Below are positions 63,055 through 64,000 of a stretch of 64,000 nt of DNA, piece by piece. The position numbers were made by a program, and so were the translations under genes. The stretch is taken from assembly GCF_024168045.1 (NCBI RefSeq), contig NZ_CP100126.1, positions 1,877,501 to 1,941,500 on the forward strand. The letters are read 5' to 3'. The first letter of the stretch is position 1. Each line of letters opens with the position of its first letter. The DNA is from Dorea longicatena. Lineage in GTDB: Bacteria > Bacillota > Clostridia > Lachnospirales > Lachnospiraceae. The notes under the pieces were generated by a model. It searched no databases. It worked only from the letters and a program-made list of their open reading frames with translations, and was not told the origin of the DNA.

Positions 63055-63417
63055 TTACATCGGTGTTCCTACTTCGATCAGATTGCCATCCGGATCATAG
63101 AAACGGACCACCTTCTGCCCCCAGCTGTGTGTCATCAGCCGGTTGACATACCTAACATTAGGATACAACTTTTCAAGCTTTCTGGCAAATGCTTCGATAT
63201 CCGGTTCTTCGAAATATAACTCACTGGCATGATTTTCTGGAATAATATCCTTATTCAGAACTTCTTTCCATATCTTTTCGTCCTGAAGTACCAGGCCTTC
63301 CGTTAATATCACATTGCCGTCATTGTCAAGAATTGTATTCAGTCCGAACAGGTCATGATAGAATTGTTTGGAATGTTCGATATCTTTTACAACAATTAAT
63401 ATATTTTTTAATCGCAT
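63055..63417 (-). CDS. VOC-superfamily (glyoxalase/bleomycin-resistance-like) protein
   Basis: This 120-residue protein has two beta-alpha-beta-beta-beta units: LKNILIVVKDIEHSKQFYHD and ASELYFEEPDIEAFARKLEK, and ends WGQKVVRFYDPDGNLIEVG. The metal-type residues (His/Glu positions) are partly present. The function ranges from lyase to isomerase or resistance protein; no specific substrate is evident. RBS GAGAAA precedes the ATG. Confidence 0.82.
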   Translation of the reverse strand: MRLKNILIVVKDIEHSKQFYHDLFGLNTILDNDGNVILTEGLVLQDEKIWKEVLNKDIIPENHASELYFEEPDIEAFARKLEKLYPNVRYVNRLMTHSWGQKVVRFYDPDGNLIEVGTPM

Positions 63418-63485
63418 TTCTTTTCTCCATTATGCATTGACTTTTCCCGGATTTCATTTTCCCTGAGCTTTATTTTATCCAGACT

Positions 63486-63902
63486 TTATTTTCCCTGTTC
63501 TGCCAGATATTCTTCTGTCAAAGCTACGGCATCTGCGATACACTGTGGACAACTGCAGAGAACTTTTCCTGTCTCCACACCTTTTAACTCCCGGCAGATG
63601 CAGGAACCATTTTTCTCTTTGAATTTTTCTACTTTGCTTCGGATCTTCTTATATGTATCCCCTTTGGTTCTGGATCCTTCTTCTGTGCCTCCCTGACTGT
63701 TATCAAGGCCGATGATCATTGCCATTCCAGACAATGCACCACACATCTCCATCACGCCCATACCCAGACCAAAACCTTCTGCGATACGAAACATATCGTC
63801 TTCACTGATTCCGAATTCTTTGCAAAATGTACAGGCTACTGCCTGGGCGCAGTTGCATCCTCTCTGGTGTAATTCTGCTGCATGTTCTGCTTTTGTACTC
63901 AT
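63486..63902 (-). CDS. C_GCAxxG_C_C family redox protein
   Basis: The ATG at 63902 follows AAGGAG; the protein has 138 residues. It has the family cysteines: GCNCAQAVACTFC, then MCGALSGMAMIIG and the C-terminal CICRELKGVE and CSCPQCIADAV. These are probably metal or iron-sulfur ligands in a small redox protein found in anaerobes. The exact function is unknown. Confidence 0.88.
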   Translation of the reverse strand: MSTKAEHAAELHQRGCNCAQAVACTFCKEFGISEDDMFRIAEGFGLGMGVMEMCGALSGMAMIIGLDNSQGGTEEGSRTKGDTYKKIRSKVEKFKEKNGSCICRELKGVETGKVLCSCPQCIADAVALTEEYLAEQGK

Positions 63903-64000
63903 ATTTCTCTGATCTCCTTTTTGCTTCATTTACTTCCAATATTATTATTTCATAATCATATTCAACACACCTGTTGACTGCAGGAACAGAATCACCATGA

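Noticed and set aside
62997..63060. A 20-codon continuation (NSNEWCEAVSDEEYGKLK) in another frame after the VOC stop
   Set aside because: It reads like protein and could be a frameshifted tail, but the VOC protein is already full length and so short an open stretch can occur by chance.

Overview
This window looks like the chromosome of a low-to-moderate GC Gram-positive gut anaerobe, most likely of the family Lachnospiraceae (Bacillota). The evidence is the strong AGGAGG-type ribosome binding sites, the housekeeping genes (RlmD, PcrA, a YerC-like repressor, DUF1836 and C_GCAxxG_C_C family proteins), and a conjugative element of the type common in gut Clostridia. Species cannot be fixed from the sequence. 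No rRNA, tRNA, CRISPR array or intact transposase was seen.

Left part (1-12.4 kb). An RHS/YD-repeat surface protein of at least 2286 residues runs off the left edge on the minus strand. Next to it is a LytTR response regulator and GHKL histidine kinase pair of the Agr/VirR type. Two 10-bp repeats exactly 21 bp apart lie between the pair and the RHS gene and could be a LytTR operator. Then come a YcxB-like membrane protein and a large cytosolic-looking peptidoglycan-binding/DUF1906 protein with a hydrophobic C-terminus.

Conjugative element (about 12.5-40 kb, nearly all minus strand). Reading along the minus strand, the order is: divergent HTH regulator, small orphans, ParM/ParR-like partition pair, acidic-tailed DNA-binding protein, C5 DNA methyltransferase, amidoligase with a gamma-glutamylcyclotransferase-like protein, thioester/Cna-B adhesin with an LPXTG-like anchor, an S-adenosylmethionine synthetase, a toprim protein, a second DNA methyltransferase, a likely oriT, MobC, MOBP relaxase, PcfB-like protein, ArdC-like protein, VirD4 coupling protein, a pilin-like protein, VirB6-like, PrgI, VirB4 and a lysozyme/CHAP hydrolase. 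This is a Gram-positive type IV secretion system with methylation, partition and surface-adhesion cargo. No integrase is present, so the element either continues left of the window or its ends are degraded.

Scar region (40-44.8 kb). There is an internally deleted flavodoxin lipoprotein gene, a flavoprotein, an aldo/keto reductase, a small lipoprotein and a LysR regulator. A detached, frameshifted C-terminal piece of an RlmD-like methyltransferase lies about 0.7 kb downstream of the intact-looking rlmD gene, suggesting an old integration at the 3' end of rlmD.

Core chromosome (44.8-64 kb). This holds rlmD, a NYN/LOTUS RNA-binding protein, PcrA helicase, a heterodimeric ABC exporter with its MarR repressor and a clear promoter/operator, DUF1836 and YerC regulators, a PHP phosphoesterase, L-asparaginase, and a cysteine desulfidase/ketopantoate reductase/MATE cluster. 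Between asparaginase and the next gene is a 450-bp stretch of nested perfect inverted repeats without coding potential. It is the most unexplained structure in the window.
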